This document shows, piece after piece, positions 19,652 through 32,800 of a stretch of DNA of 64,000 bases. The translations under genes were made by a program, and so were the position numbers. Position 1 is the first letter of the stretch. The number at the start of each line of letters is the position of its first letter. Under the pieces are notes generated by a model. It was given only the letters and a program-made list of their open reading frames with translations. It ran no database searches and was not told the DNA's origin. Origin of the DNA: Theocolax elegans (taxonomy: Eukaryota > Arthropoda > Insecta > Hymenoptera > Cerocephalidae); the NCBI GenBank assembly GCA_026168455.1, contig CM047427.1:88318670-88382669 (forward strand). Direction: 5' to 3'.

Positions 19652-20672
19652 AATGAAAGATTTATAATTTTATTACATGAATTTTTCTGGTCATTTAGGA
19701 CCAAGAAAAATATATAAAATGGTTTTAGTAATTTTTTTATGTTCCAAAATTAAGAAAAAAAGTTAGTGAATACATAAAACCGTGTGATATATGTCAAAAA
19801 AGTAAATATTCTACGATTAAGTATCATTCTAACATTTCAACCAATTCTGTTGAAAATCCTGGTGAGATATTATCGATTGATTTTTACGGACCTTTTACCT
19901 ACTTCTATAGGGGGGTAAAATATATTTTATCACGATTAGATGTATTTAGTAAATATGTTTGCATTATATCCGTTTGACAAAAGCAAATACGTTATCCGTA
20001 ATTAGAAAAATAGATCAATATATTGAAAAATTTATGAAACCTAAGGCTATTTTATCAGATCATGGTACTCAATTTACAAGTAATAAATGGATAGATTATT
20101 TAACAAAAAATGATATAAAACCTATGTTTTCTTCAATAAGACATCCTCAAAGTAATATTATTGAAAGGGTTCATCGTGAAATAGGGAGAATTTACCGTAC
20201 TATTTTGAAAAAACACACTGGATGGGCAAAAGAAATAGATTATGTACAAAAAATAATAAATGAAACAATACATGAGACAACTGGTTATACACCGATAGAA
20301 TTATTTTTAAATAAGAAGCCAATTCGTGTATGGGATAAATATATAAACTTACAAAATAATGAATTAACATATGAAGAAAAACTAAATAATGCAAGAAAAT
20401 ATATGCATAATTTTTTAATTAATAGAGCAAAGAATAAGAATAAAAATAAGAAACATTATGAATTCAAAATAAATGATCACGTATTAATTAAAGCATTAAA
20501 TATATCAGAAAATGAAAATAAAATTACTGCAAAATTTATGCCTGTTGCGCAAGGTCCGTATATTATAGCGAAAAAACTAGGATATGATACATATTTATTA
20601 GTAGATCCCATAACAAAAATTGAAAGAGGAAAATTTCATGTATCAAATATGAAAATATATTATAGAGATTAA
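19652..20672 (+). pseudogene. Integrase, second copy with intact C-terminal half
   Basis: The second tandem copy. Its first third (19652-19980) repeats 18949-19270 with many single-base differences in homopolymers and is out of frame. From 19959 it is open for 237 codons to TAA at 20670-20672. This part holds the second catalytic Asp (SDHGTQF, near 20060) and the Glu (ERVHREIG, near 20165), and continues beyond the first copy into a basic linker and a C-terminal domain with AQGPYIIAKKLG, like the GPY/F module of gypsy integrases. The first catalytic Asp (IDFYGP, near 19879) lies in the broken part. An undamaged parent element would encode integrase in frame with pol. The apparent start near 19959 is not a real start. 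Confidence 0.85.
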
Positions 20673-20977
20673 TTTTTTTGTAAAGTTAACAATATTTTTG
20701 TGGATAAAGAAAAGAAAACAAAAATTTTTATAAATAAAATAGAATTAAATTTGAAACATTTTTATATAAATATAGGATTTTAAAATATATATTCCAAGAA
20801 AAATTAATATATATATATAACCATTATTATAAGTTAAATCAAAACTAAATAACGAAGATTTCTGGAAATTGGGTATCAAAACAAATAATTTCTAAGAATA
20901 TTGTTCAAAAGAGAAAGGTGCAAAGTTTTGCAAAACAAGTATAAATAAGACTCAAAACTTAAGTTTAACTAGTAATC
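20673..20977 (+). other. AT-rich spacer after integrase
   Basis: 305 bases, more than 75 percent A and T by eye, with a TATATATATA run at about 20809-20818. No gene or structured repeat is seen. Confidence 0.5.
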
Positions 20978-21331
20978 ATGGACAAATCGACACAGATACA
21001 AAATTTCGGTACATGTTGTACCCAAGTACAAACTGGCGAAAAGGCCATTCATTTTCCACCCCGATTACACTGGGTAGGAAAAAAGACGGCCAGCGAGGAA
21101 GGTTTTCACCGAGAAGATGAGGGGTCATTTTACCGTCCAGGGGTATACACCCAAACTTTAAAGGTACAAAAGAATAACAAATGGACACAGACGAAACCTA
21201 AGGACAGGACGGACCCTAAATTAAAAACTATCACAGCTCGTCTTCCGGTGAGAACAACTCGTTCCACCAAACCAGCGGTGGAGGAATATGTGCCGGAACC
21301 TTTAGGTATATATATATATATATACATATAG
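20978..21331 (+). CDS. Accessory ORF between integrase and 3' LTR, unknown function
   Basis: A 117-residue frame with ATG at 20978, on the coding strand of the element. The base composition is clearly higher in GC than gag and pol, with basic and proline-rich content: GEKAIHFPPRLHWVGKK, RPGVYTQTLKVQ, KPKDRTDPKLK, TTRSTKPAVEE. No transmembrane segment or signal peptide is seen, so it is not an envelope gene. The C-terminus runs into a TA repeat (21307-21324) that encodes alternating Ile and Tyr and then stops; the true end may have been changed by repeat slippage. Position after integrase recalls third ORFs of some Ty3/gypsy elements. I do not recognise a family. It may also be host sequence captured by the element. 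Confidence 0.5.
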   Translation: MDKSTQIQNFGTCCTQVQTGEKAIHFPPRLHWVGKKTASEEGFHREDEGSFYRPGVYTQTLKVQKNNKWTQTKPKDRTDPKLKTITARLPVRTTRSTKPAVEEYVPEPLGIYIYIYI

Positions 21332-21352
21332 ATTGAGATAGAGGTCTAATAA

Positions 21353-21526
21353 ATGATGTCTATCAAATTATCTAATAAAAGAAAAAATATTTTTTTAGCA
21401 AAAAAGAGGAAAGGAGAATGGACGCCACTCCAAGAGAAATTTAACAAATTAATAAATGAGGCAGAAAGAGAAATAAACAAAAAGAAAAAAGAAATAGAAT
21501 TTATAAAAAAAAATATACAAAAATAA
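21353..21526 (+). CDS. Short lysine-rich ORF before the 3' LTR
   Basis: A 57-codon frame starting ATGATG and ending TAA, in the same register as the preceding 117-residue ORF but separated by stops. It is extremely basic with helical, coiled-coil-like content (KLINEAEREINKKKKEI). Being AT-rich, it could be chance; the common register and place argue mildly for a remnant of the same gene broken at the TA repeat. Confidence 0.3.
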   Translation: MMSIKLSNKRKNIFLAKKRKGEWTPLQEKFNKLINEAEREINKKKKEIEFIKKNIQK

Positions 21527-21757
21527 ATAAAACTAAATTGAAAACAAAGAAAAAAAAAAATGTTATTATTCAGTAGAAATAGAAACTACCTATAAGAAAT
21601 TATGTATGATTGAGACAGCTGTCTATTGTATGATAACTGTCAAATGATCAACATAATATTTATAAATTGTGTGAAGTAATAAAAATATAAAATAAAATAA
21701 TAATGCTTATAATATATTAAATAATATTAAAATTTTAGTTAAATTTAAATATTATTT

Positions 21758-21766
21758 AAGGGGGGG
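21758..21766 (+). promoter_or_regulatory. Polypurine tract
   Basis: AAGGGGGGG ends three bases before the 3' LTR. It is the only G run in the AT-rich 3' part of the element, as expected for the plus-strand DNA primer. Confidence 0.85.
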
Positions 21767-21769
21767 TAA

Positions 21770-23027
21770 TGTGACGTATACAACTACATATAATTATATT
21801 ATTTCATAAATACGTAAATTTATATAAGAGGATATAGGTCATCAAAATAGATTTCTTAGAAAGATCAATGAACTATATATAAATGTAAATATCCACAAGA
21901 ATATTGTCAGCTGAAATTGACTAACATGTAAATTCTTAGAATTATAGCGTGTCACGATTTAAAGCGCAAATTTAGAAATAATAAAAATGCAATTGCAGTT
22001 ATATTAAAAATAAATATTTTATAATTAAATGAATAATTAATTGTAAATAGAATATTATTATACAATAAAATAAATACAAATATTCAATTTAAAATGTATA
22101 AAAAAGAATTTAATTTTAATTTTACGGCAAAACAGAAATTAATTACAAAAATTATATGTTTATGCAAAATCAGTATGCGAAGATATTTGTACATTTAAAA
22201 ATAATAAAAATTATAATATATTTAATTTTGTAATTGTGTAAAAGACAAAGTGAAATTTATAAGTAGAATAAAAAACGATTGTAAGTTTAAAAAATGAATT
22301 TAAGATTATTTTTAAATGTAGAAATAATTGAGGTTATAGAATTAATAAAAAAAATTATAAAATAAAAGTAATTACAAAAATGCATAGGATATGAAAATAA
22401 ATATGCAATTATTTCTTGTAAATAATTAGAATTTTAGATAATATTACATGTATATAGAAACAAGAAAGAAAATATGATTTAAAATAAAAAATCAAAATAC
22501 GAAATTAATGTAAAATATGACGAAAAATGTTTAAAAAGGATTTGTACTAATGAGGTAAAGATAGTATATAAAGGACGGAAATTTATATACAATATTCATT
22601 GATTGATAAGCCTTCGTAGCATTTACATTAGATTTCATAGTTTTATTAGTACAAGTCCTTTTATTATAAGGATTTGTAATGAAATTAAATAAATAAATAT
22701 TGTAAATATATATATAAAATTTATAGTTATTCATTTAAGTATTATTAAATCACACACTACCATTTCTATGGCCCAATGCGCGGTGATAGAAATGTGTATA
22801 ATACATACAAAATATATATAATTAATATACTCAAATACACACTCCAGTTATAATAGCCAATGTGTGCTAATATAATGTGTCTCAATTTACACATAAAACC
22901 CGGATTAATAAGTCTGCAACAAGATTTAGATGCAAAGATGGTTTCGCACCTAACTTACATCTAATCTAATAACAAGCAGCAAAATCTATAGTAACGGTAA
23001 AACCCAAAGAAAGGTTGGCACGTCACA
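21770..23027 (+). repeat. 3' LTR of the Ty3/gypsy element
   Basis: 1258 bases, nearly identical to 13093-14351 (one 1-base deletion and one substitution seen). It ends GGCACGTCACA and is followed by AGTT, the right copy of the target duplication. Confidence 0.95.
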
Positions 23028-24849
23028 AGTTATTAATAACTAAAAAACACATATTTTGCTGTTTTGCATCCTACACAAAAAATGAGATACCTTTAAGATT
23101 GGAAATTTGAATATTATTGTACTTTTACTGACCATAAGTCCCTAAAAATCATATATTTTAATTTTTGAAATTGTTCAATTATATATATCGATCCAAATTA
23201 ATGATCCAATTAATTCTTCTTCCGAGAATTCGAGTTTGCGGATGTGATACCAAAAAATGTTTTAAATTAATAATCATTGAAACGTATTGAATATGTAATA
23301 TTCGATACTAGGAGATATTTTCAATGGAGAAAAATTTTCAACAAAGGGAAATTCAACAAAAGAATATTGAATAAATGAAAGAGCCCGTGATTGACGAATC
23401 CTTCGAGAACAACATTTTAATAAAATCAATTTTGATTATAATACAAAAAAGGAATCCATGATTTTTCTTAGTTTTATCTCATTAATTATTGATATTTACA
23501 ATAAATATTAAAATATCAACAATAGTAATAAAAATATATCGTTTATATCAATAATAAAATGTGTTTACTTACTTTACAGAATGTATAACCAGCGTTCATA
23601 ACGAAGAAACTATCTTTTCTATTTGCTTATTTGTTTTGCAACATTGTTATATTTACGCGTATCAGAAAGTTCACGTAGGAAATAACGTTAAATAAGCTAT
23701 TAATTTAAACATTAGATAAGCAGGAATACAGCTTTTGATTAGTTACAACGATTTTTTCTTTAACTTTGCGTTAAAATTGTTTATTTCATTCCGTAAAATT
23801 ACTGAAATATTATTTTATAATTATTTGCGATTTTTACGATAAAGCAATTAGATTTTTTAAATCTATAGAAAAATATTAATATTTTTATAGAGTAATTTAT
23901 TGTTTAAGGCAACACACGTTGAATTTTAGAATGGATAACCTAATACTTTAACTCTACTATACTCTGGTATACCAGCAGTTACTATTTGTAAAATTATATT
24001 CTTTTTCGCGACCTGAAAATTTATCACCTACGTCTTCTTGATAAATATTGGAAAAAAGTGGATATAAATTCTTTTAACGGAGCATATTTTGATTGAATAT
24101 TGAAACGAGTGACAATTCTCGTATAAAATTAAATGAAATAAAATTACTTTTACTATAATTAATAAAATTCAAAAATTTATTAAAGAAAATAAGACATTTG
24201 TTTTTCGTGTGTTACTCGCAGTGTTGAGTGTGACTTTTCAGGAAGATAATTCTCACCGATGGAATGTTTGGGTACTTTTTTTGTAGCACATTGGTTTATG
24301 AACTTTTTATGGAATTTTTATAAAACTCATACATTTCGTATTCCTGTTAAATATTTATTTGAACTTTAATTTTATGCAATAATTGTTATCAATTTTAATA
24401 TTAATTAGTGTTGACTCCTTTATATGAACTGAGAGGAAAGTTGATAAAAATCATCTAAATTTTTTGGATTAAATAATGGCATAATTTAATATAAAAATTT
24501 ACAAATGTATTGATAAAGATATTATAATGAAACCAACACTTATTGAGGCTTATATATACTTATATATACTTATATATACTTATTTTACATTATTTACACT
24601 AATGTATCGTTTTTCTCATGATTATGTTGATATACAAGGTACAACTTGAACTACTTTAAATAATATTCAGACTCTGCGATCATTGAGATAGTTATAACGA
24701 TAGCTGCAGGATGTTGGGTTTTAAAAAAATAATACTTTTACCTTATGCGTGATCGTTAAGACAAATATTCATTACTTATTATTGTTTTTGTATTTAACAA
24801 TAAATAAAATCAAGCTCTACTAGAATACATCACCATCTAATATCACTAA
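23028..24849. other. AT-rich non-coding stretch right of the LTR element
   Basis: Strongly AT-rich, with stops in all frames and no family motif. It includes three perfect copies of a 10-base unit TATATATACT at 24551-24580. Nothing else is supported. Confidence 0.6.
24551..24583. repeat. 10-base tandem repeat, three copies
   Basis: Unit TATATATACT repeated three times and followed by a partial unit. Confidence 0.9.
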
Positions 24850-25418
24850 TTATTTTCGTAAAAGGGTTGTGAAATCTATTAGAAGTCTTGTATTAAAAGT
24901 CCAGGCAAAACATTTGAATAACAGGTATAGACAGCTCCGACTCTTCGGAAAAACGGACCGTTTCAAAATTGCGATTCTCCAACGAAAAGTGAGATAAGTT
25001 TCGCAGTTGCGATCGGTATACAGGCGATGAGTTAGATCAACTTGATTCACCGAGGAAGATACTTTTGTTACGTTATTTACAAGGTTCGTTGTTAGTAAAA
25101 AAAAGAAAAAAAGAAAAAGATATGGAGGTTCCCGCGGAGGCATTAGTAAAGTTGACGAGGATATATTTTTTCTCGGTCGGTAGTCTCATTTGTTTATTGG
25201 GGTTTCGGAGAGACAGCTACTCGAATTTCCATACGAGGTAGCGAGGCGTTATACATATTGAGACACGTGACACCAACCAGAGAATTTATGGCTCGTTATA
25301 TGTAACGCCAGAATCTGACTCTGCTCGAGTATCAAACGCCAACGATTTTGTGGAAAATGACCTACGCGCAGACATTTCGTACCTGATAATTATTTGATAC
25401 GTGACAAACTGACGTATA

Positions 25419-25433
25419 CGCGCGCGCGCGCGC
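25419..25433. repeat. Alternating CG run
   Basis: Seven CG dinucleotides plus one base, preceded by GTATA; alternating purine-pyrimidine, a classical Z-DNA-prone sequence. Confidence 0.85.
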
Positions 25434-25470
25434 TCCACCTTCAATGACAATTATTGTTTTTCACCGAGGA

Positions 25471-25514
25471 GGCGACAAGGCGACAAGGCGACGAAGCGAC
25501 AAGGCGACGAAGCG
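25471..25514. repeat. 9-base tandem repeat GGCGACAAG and variants
   Basis: About five units of GGCGACAAG or GCGACGAAG in direct order. Confidence 0.85.
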
Positions 25515-28500
25515 CGTATTCTTAGAGACACATAATTATTTGGACACAATCGAGAAGAGCCTCTGGTATCGCGTTCGACTGGGGTTTGCCGCCGCAAGTT
25601 TTCCCCCGTCTACCGTCGTGGGAAGGGGATGAAGCACGGAGCAGGGGACTCGGCAAGAATGTAAGGCTACGTCGAACGAAATAGAGGTGTACGAAGTACG
25701 TGTAGAAATCCAAAGAGTAGCGTATAGTAGAAAGTACCGAAAGAGAGAAATAAGTATACTGCCGATATCGTTGGTATTTTATCGTGTCTCCCGTTGCTTT
25801 CTCTCTACCAAGATTGCTTACCGGCAAACACTCTCTGCACGCAGTTCTCTTATTTCTATCGTCGACTACTCTTCGACGGATAACTAAATTTCTGGATGGA
25901 ACTAACACCACCGAGCACGGCTAAAAGGGAGAGGCGAAAGGATTTGACCAAATAAGCTCGTGCGGTGTCGATCTAATTTTCGGGTCAATAAGGATCGCTA
26001 GAGACGCATTACTCAAATATTATTACACTTTATTTTATTATCTTCGGACTCGGATTTCCTTGAACCTCGGTGCGTACCAATTACCCCGCTGCTGTTAAAT
26101 TTATCCTCCTATCAATCGCATAATAAGTACACCGTCGATGAGGTTGATATTCACAAGTGAACAAAACTCGGGAAAGAAACCCGCTCGATAATTTGATCGA
26201 GAGCGGTAGAGGGAGAGAAAAGACCGAACGTGGATAAGGAGGGCAACACCGACCATTCTTCCCAGATGGCAGTGGAGAGTGCGCGTCGTTATCGCGAATC
26301 ATTTTCCAACTGAAATATAGTCGGGCTCGCGTATAAGATGACAATAAGGGCGCGACAGTGTTGCCTTGCGACGAAAAAAAATCCGATTTCCGAACATCAA
26401 TAACATTCGTTACCGGCATTATGGGCCCCATTTGGGTATTTTTCCTTCCTCTATATTTCCCACCCAGCCCAAGTTTACGTTGTATCCTTACGTTGGATCT
26501 ACACTCGTCCGTTTTATGCTCCCGGGCTTTTGCATTAGGTATTTTATACGACTCGTCAGTTTACGCGCGACCAAAGATATTGACTTGGGCAGTTAACACA
26601 TTTTCGCGAGAGCTACAACTATTTCGTTACAATCATTCTGACGCTTCCTTTCTCGACTTTTTAGTTTTATCCGTATTATCTTCTGATTATACGCATATGC
26701 TCTTTGTACTTACCGTGGAAACTCGTATACGATCTCGTCGGCCTTTCTAATATTGCGATTGTTATTTAATAATAAACATTGTTAATTCATTTATTTTTCA
26801 ATTATTTTTATCACAAGTACGTGAAAATTTCATGGAAAACTGATAAAAATACATTATTGCAGAAAAAATGTTTGTACACAAATAACATAACTTCTACTTT
26901 CGTACACGGAGAAAAAAGGTAATAATAATTACAATGACATCGATCGAAAAATTACCATGTTTTTCACGAAAATTGACTAAATATCGGGTAAGGAAAGTTC
27001 GTATAGATTACAAATTTTTATATTTTACATTTTAAATATACAGTTTTAAATTTTTATTTTTCTATACATTTTTTACCACGCTCGTTACCACGCCCACAAT
27101 TGTTGCGGTAAGCGCGTGCATATTATATAAAGGTGCGACAACTCTTCAAATCTTCCCGAAATTTATAATAAATTTTTCTATAGTATTAGGTAGAAATTTC
27201 AATTCAATTTTTATTAATTTTTTTCGTTGACTAGGATTCAGTTAGACAGTTTGGCATCGCTAAGAATCAAATAGTATTTTGGAGTGTACGCGCGCGTCTC
27301 TAAAAGTAACGAAACTCCTTACATTTTAGAGATGCATGTACATATAGGTATGCATTATATCGATCAACTAAATAATCATAAATCAATCGATTTAATACTC
27401 GAAGGAGCCGGGTAAAGCGCTAAAGGTAGTAGTAGATAGCTCGGGTACCACCGAGGTGTCCTCAATGTTTTTAGCACTCGAGTTGATAATCCGAGTGAAT
27501 CGGGTAAAAACGAAGGAATTCCTTAAAATTACCACGGGCTACCCGGGGGGAAATCGTCACGACGAAACTCGAAGGCAATAAATATGTATACACGTCGCAT
27601 CGAGACGGGACGAGGGGGATGGTGCATTACTTGCAAGCGCTTACAAAAATTCCGACGTTTTTTTTATTCGTACGGAAAAAGAAAAAATTTTTATGGAAAC
27701 GCAAGAAGGAAGAGGAGCAGTTTTATTTTCCCGCTTTATCGTTACCGACGTTAACGTAAAGCGCTTAGAAAATATGGCCAGTCACATTTTATTGCCGCCT
27801 TTGCCATTTTATTTAAAAATCTGACATGACCCGAGTTCCACACTATTATGAAGACGACGAGCTCCCTCTCTCTCAGTCTCTCTTCGCTTTTTTCGTCGAG
27901 GAGCCTTTTTATTAACGAAAATTATTATCTTAATAAAAGGGATTGTTACGTATCTTATCCTCCTTTACGCTGTGGTTATGTATATATGTATATACTTATA
28001 TATAAGTTTCAATTGCTTAAGGAGGAACGAAAGTATACGTATATGTTATATATATATACCGCGGATTTACTTGTTTAAACCTAAATAATAATTAATTGAA
28101 TGTGGTTTGCTGCATTTAAAAAGATTCGTTTAATTTGCGATGAGCGCGGGAAATGGTATTTTAATATATTTTTGTTGTTTTCTTTAAAAAGAGGAGAACG
28201 TTAACATTACAGACCGGAGGAGAAATTGTAATTGAGAATGAGAGAAAAAAAGAATAATGTTGGAAGCACTAGGAAATACTTGATGAATCCGGAAAAGTGA
28301 GGCGTCAACCCGAAGTCTTTGTGTAGAACTGGAATTATTAATATCACTCCCGGAGATACTCGAAGAAGTAAAATCTAAAAGTAATGTTCGATAACTTTTC
28401 TCAAATTCGTAGACGGAGTTGATTAGTTTAAATAAACTTTTAATTAACCACCGATAAATCCCTCTGGTAAATTTGATATTGACGTCTGGATGTATACACC

Positions 28501-29777
28501 TCGTGTATCCCCCACGTGTCCTCGCTCGAAATAATTCCATTAAAAACTAAAATTATATCCAAAGGTTTCGAAGCAGAGTGGACATCTCGTGGCGTTCGTC
28601 TATTACGAGACGTATATTAAGTAATAAAAACGTAAAAGGATCTTTTGGGCAGAGAAAGAGCAAGAGCAAGAGCGAGAGATGAGAGATTGTACATTATTCC
28701 GTTAAGCGGAATCGGCGAGAGCGAGGTGAGGAACGAGGTAAAGAGTCACATTTTCCTGCGATAAAGTACTAATAATTACCCCGAAGGAAAATTCTTATTT
28801 CAATATTGACACACGATTACGATGAGTAAAGTACAAAATTTCATAAAATTCCGAGTCCCCCGATGAGGAGAAGGGAGAAGGGAGAGGGGAGAAGGGCAGA
28901 AGGGAGAACGGACACTTTACGTACACACCTTTCTGTACACTGTCGCCCTCCCGGCCTCTTTATGAAGGAAAATAAAGGAGCGAGGTGAGGTGGGTGCGTG
29001 TTTACTGAGAAAATGCCGTTCGCGGATAATGGTTCCTTAAGAGCAATTACACGGTGAGGAAAAGTCGAGACAAAGTAAACGAGAGCCCTCCGACGAGTCT
29101 CGACTTTCTTTACTACCTATCCACTTTTTTCTCTCTCTCTCTCTCTCTCTCCACCCCCTCCTTTCCTTCCTCCTTTCCTCCCTTCTTTCCTCCCTTTCGG
29201 GTGCCCGGCGATCCTTCGATTTCTCCATTATGCCATACCCGACCGTATAATTCAATATTTAGACGAACGTTGCGTATAGGTGCCTACGTATCCTACGCCT
29301 ACTTAGCGAGATATTACTCGATTAAATTCCCATTTTTTGTATCTCGATCTTTTAGTACGATGCGATCATCTTAATAAGACGTCAGTTCGGGCATAATAAT
29401 TTCCTCGCAAACGGTGGGTGCTATCGCGTTTATAATCTACATCCCCGCGTTCGAAAAGTATACGGAACAATTTAAAGAATGAGAAAACAAGAAAAAGAAG
29501 AAGTATAAGAAGAAGGGGGAGGAGGAGGAGGGTAGGCGAAAGACAACAATTGTGGAAAGAAAAAAAATAATCAAGCAGTTTTGACGAAATTTCCGATCTC
29601 GTGGTCATCGACGAATCAATTTGTCGCGGTGGAAGAGCCGCAGGGGAGGTTAGGATGAGATATTGCGACGCCGTGCGCGAAATCATCGGCTCCCCTGGGA
29701 AGTTCTACTTTCTGGTGGTATATACCTTGGTCAAGATAAACTTCCATCACGTCTTCATTAGAGTTTCTCGAGGTCTT

Positions 29778-29812
29778 CCCTCTCCCTCTCCCTCTCCCTC
29801 TCCCTCTCCCTC
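29778..29812. repeat. CTCTCC hexamer repeat
   Basis: Nearly perfect CTCTCC units over 35 bases. It encodes Pro-Ser repeats in an apparent 232-codon frame that I judge to be spurious. Confidence 0.9.
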
Positions 29813-32800
29813 ACCCACACCCTCCTCGCTCTCCCTTCATCCTTCCTCGGGTATACGGGTATCACCGATGGAGATTCCCGGTGGCTCATATTGCCAAGAA
29901 ACAACAATCGAAACTCGCGCGACTTCTTTCTCGCTCGGACCGATATTTCGCGAGAGAGAAATCGCCGCTCGAGGATGTTTTGGCTACGTGGATGAACGGC
30001 TGATCATTGTTTGCGCGCTTTGGGGCTTCTCCCATTATTATTTCCCAAGAGTTAATGACGTTACTATACTTCCTTTACCTCGAATAACCTCCTTCATTCC
30101 TTTATTCCTCATTTTTACACAAATATCTAAATATATATCTTTATTTTTACTTCATTCAGTATTTTATGTATTTTTTTACATTTCTCCTGCTATTACAACT
30201 AGAATTCAGGCATTTAGTTTCATTTTTTCATTTTTCTACTTTCATTTTAACTACTGCGATTGTAATACATCTAAAATACGGGAATACGCAAATAACTAGA
30301 ACTAAATATGTTCGCTCGCCGAAATAAAATATAAATTACAAAGAACGACGAGTCAACGAATCGATTGACGCCGCTATTCTCCACAATTCATTAGTTTCTT
30401 TAAATCAATCGTTATGATTACAATTACAAAGAGAGCTTTATTATTATTTAAATACAATGTATATATAATTGATAAAGCTTATATCTTTTGCCAATGAATT
30501 CCCGAAAATTGTTGTTGCAAAGAATCAGTTAAAAAAGTTACCCTACAAATGATTTGGCGTAAATGTACACCTCGTGAGTAAAAATGTTTGTTATATTCAA
30601 TAATAATATATCTCGAGTTTTCCTGGAGGGGTTAAAATGGATGTTGCAAATAAGGTAATGTCGTAATCAGTTAACCGTGAATAATTTTAACGAACCGTCG
30701 ACCGTCGGTAATTTCGCCGCCTCGCGCACTCGAGAGGCACGAGACAAAAAAAATGTGCGCCATGCGCCCGGTTCTTTATGATTTCTTAGATGACAGCGGG
30801 GCCTCGGAAAAAAACGAGCATGCACGGTGAAAGAAACGAGTAGGAGAAGGTAGATTGAACAAGAAAAATACTTCCTTCTTGGAAAATTTCAATATCCTGC
30901 CGTCACTATCTCCCCCAGTCCTCGTAGCGCTTTATCCTCTTTCTCTCTCGCACCTTGATGCCCGATTAAAAGTGGAGTGAGTATATATTCTTCGAGAGCT
31001 TTCGTTTATCTCGTCTCGGTAGCTCGCTCCTAGTCTTCGGCTTCGAACCCTCCTACTTTCTTTTTCTTTTTCTTTTTCTTTTTCCTTTTCCTTTCTTTCC
31101 TTTTTTACAATAGCCGTGCATCCTAATTTTCCGCATTGATCGGTTTCCTATTCGTTAGAACGAGCCGATGCGATGATTGCCCGAAAGCCCACGTATCCGG
31201 AACTTATTGACTTCGTTAAAAGGGAATATACCCTATAAATATATAACACACCCTACACTAGTTTAAAAATTTAACAAAAACAAATTGCATAATCCTCATT
31301 TAACCCTTAAAGTCATAACGTCCTCGTCAAAAAATAGATAAAATTATGTAATGTACTTTTACTAAACTTGATCTCGATATACATATATGTTTTTATTAAA
31401 TAGCTGATTATTTAATTCGGTTAATTGTATTAAAGTACCAATAAAAATTCTAAATATCCTTTTTTTTTAAACTGTAGATTAATAAATCCAATGGTAGTAT
31501 AATATATTATATATACATATTCAAGTTGAACAAAAAATGTAATGTTTTTTAACAATGATAATACTTGTATTTTACCGATCATTGGTAATTTAAAAACTAA
31601 AAGGATTAAGTATCTATTAATTTTTTGTAATGGAATTAATTTTGTTGCTATACAATTCGAGTTCTAAATTTAATAGTCAATTATGAAATTCCCGGTATCA
31701 GAATATACATATAGACGAGTATTCTGAAATTCAAGCGAAATTATATATGTATATATATATAACAGGTTGAAGGCTACTTAAGTTTAAAGGACAGCTTGGA
31801 AGCTCCCTTACGCGAAGATGATATCCAATGCTCTAAGTACGCGAAGGAGCATGCACTATGCATCGAAGGTACAACTTTACCGGCTCGGCGTCTTCGTCTT
31901 TCTTAAGTGCAAATGACCCAACCAGTTGGTAATTCTCTTCTCAAACATTTCAAATTGTGCATTATCCTACTTTTTATTTTACAAATTAATTACAAGTTAA
32001 TCCCGTGAAATATGAAGTTATAAATACATTTGGTAATTCGTAATCAAAGGTGCTTCCCGATAAAAATCGTTAATTAAACGTACAAATACCGTAGGAAAGA
32101 ATTCTCTAATTAAAATTCTTTAGTTATTTTAAAGTTAATTATGTATACATAGTTATGATGTAATAGTTGTTCGCACTGACGTACGTATTAATTATTATAA
32201 TATTACATTGCGTGGCAAAGCTATTTAGTTAACTCTCTACTAAATTAATATTTTACATTTTACATTTTTTCATTGCAATTTTCATAATTTTGTTAATTTT
32301 AAAATACAATATTAAACGAGTTAATATATAATTAATATTTGAAATTTCCTGCCTTATTTCAAGATTCGAAGATAATTTATTGGTTGAGGATCCGCGTGAA
32401 CCAAAATTTAATTACCGTACTTGCCATTGGAAATAATTAGCTGAAACGTTACATCTGTTACGCTTTTTACAATTCTTTAAAAATATTTACGAGGTGTATA
32501 ATATCAAAATAAGCCGTAGATACGTGGTATAACTTGACTTTAACAGCATTTCAATTTCATAAGCCAGATATAAAATTCACTGAAATTGAAAGAGGAGTGA
32601 TGGAGGGCAGGTGGTTGGTTACGCAATAACGATACGAGTCGTCTACGTGTTTGAAAATGCATAGGGAACGACTCGCACTCGAATGATCCTTGTCTCGTGG
32701 CGCGGCTCCTCGTATAATACACATCGAACAGAGAGGGAGAGAGAGAGAGAGAGAGAAAAGTGTACGTACGTACGTCGGGTGTGTAGGTGCGAGGGAGCCC

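Larger units (their letters stand above)
13093..23027 (+). mobile_element. Young Ty3/gypsy-type LTR retrotransposon
   Basis: Two direct LTRs (13093-14351 and 21770-23027) start TGTGACG and end CGTCACA and are flanked by the 4-base duplication AGTT (13089-13092 and 23028-23031). Between them on the plus strand lie a primer-binding-site candidate, a small coiled-coil ORF, gag, a protease-RT-RNase H frame, integrase sequences, two more small ORFs and a polypurine tract. The order RT-RNase H-integrase is that of Ty3/gypsy (Metaviridae), as opposed to Copia. The LTRs show only one substitution and one 1-base indel, so insertion is recent. The integrase area is tandemly duplicated and frame-broken, probably an assembly fault. 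Clade within Ty3/gypsy was not assigned. Total length 9.9 kb. Confidence 0.95.

Noticed and set aside
20978..21331. Envelope gene for the LTR element
   Set aside because: The frame after integrase has no signal peptide, membrane segment or fusion-protein features.
29601..30299. 232-codon plus-strand frame
   Set aside because: It crosses a CTCTCC repeat and ends in low-complexity phenylalanine- and tyrosine-rich sequence; no domain is seen.
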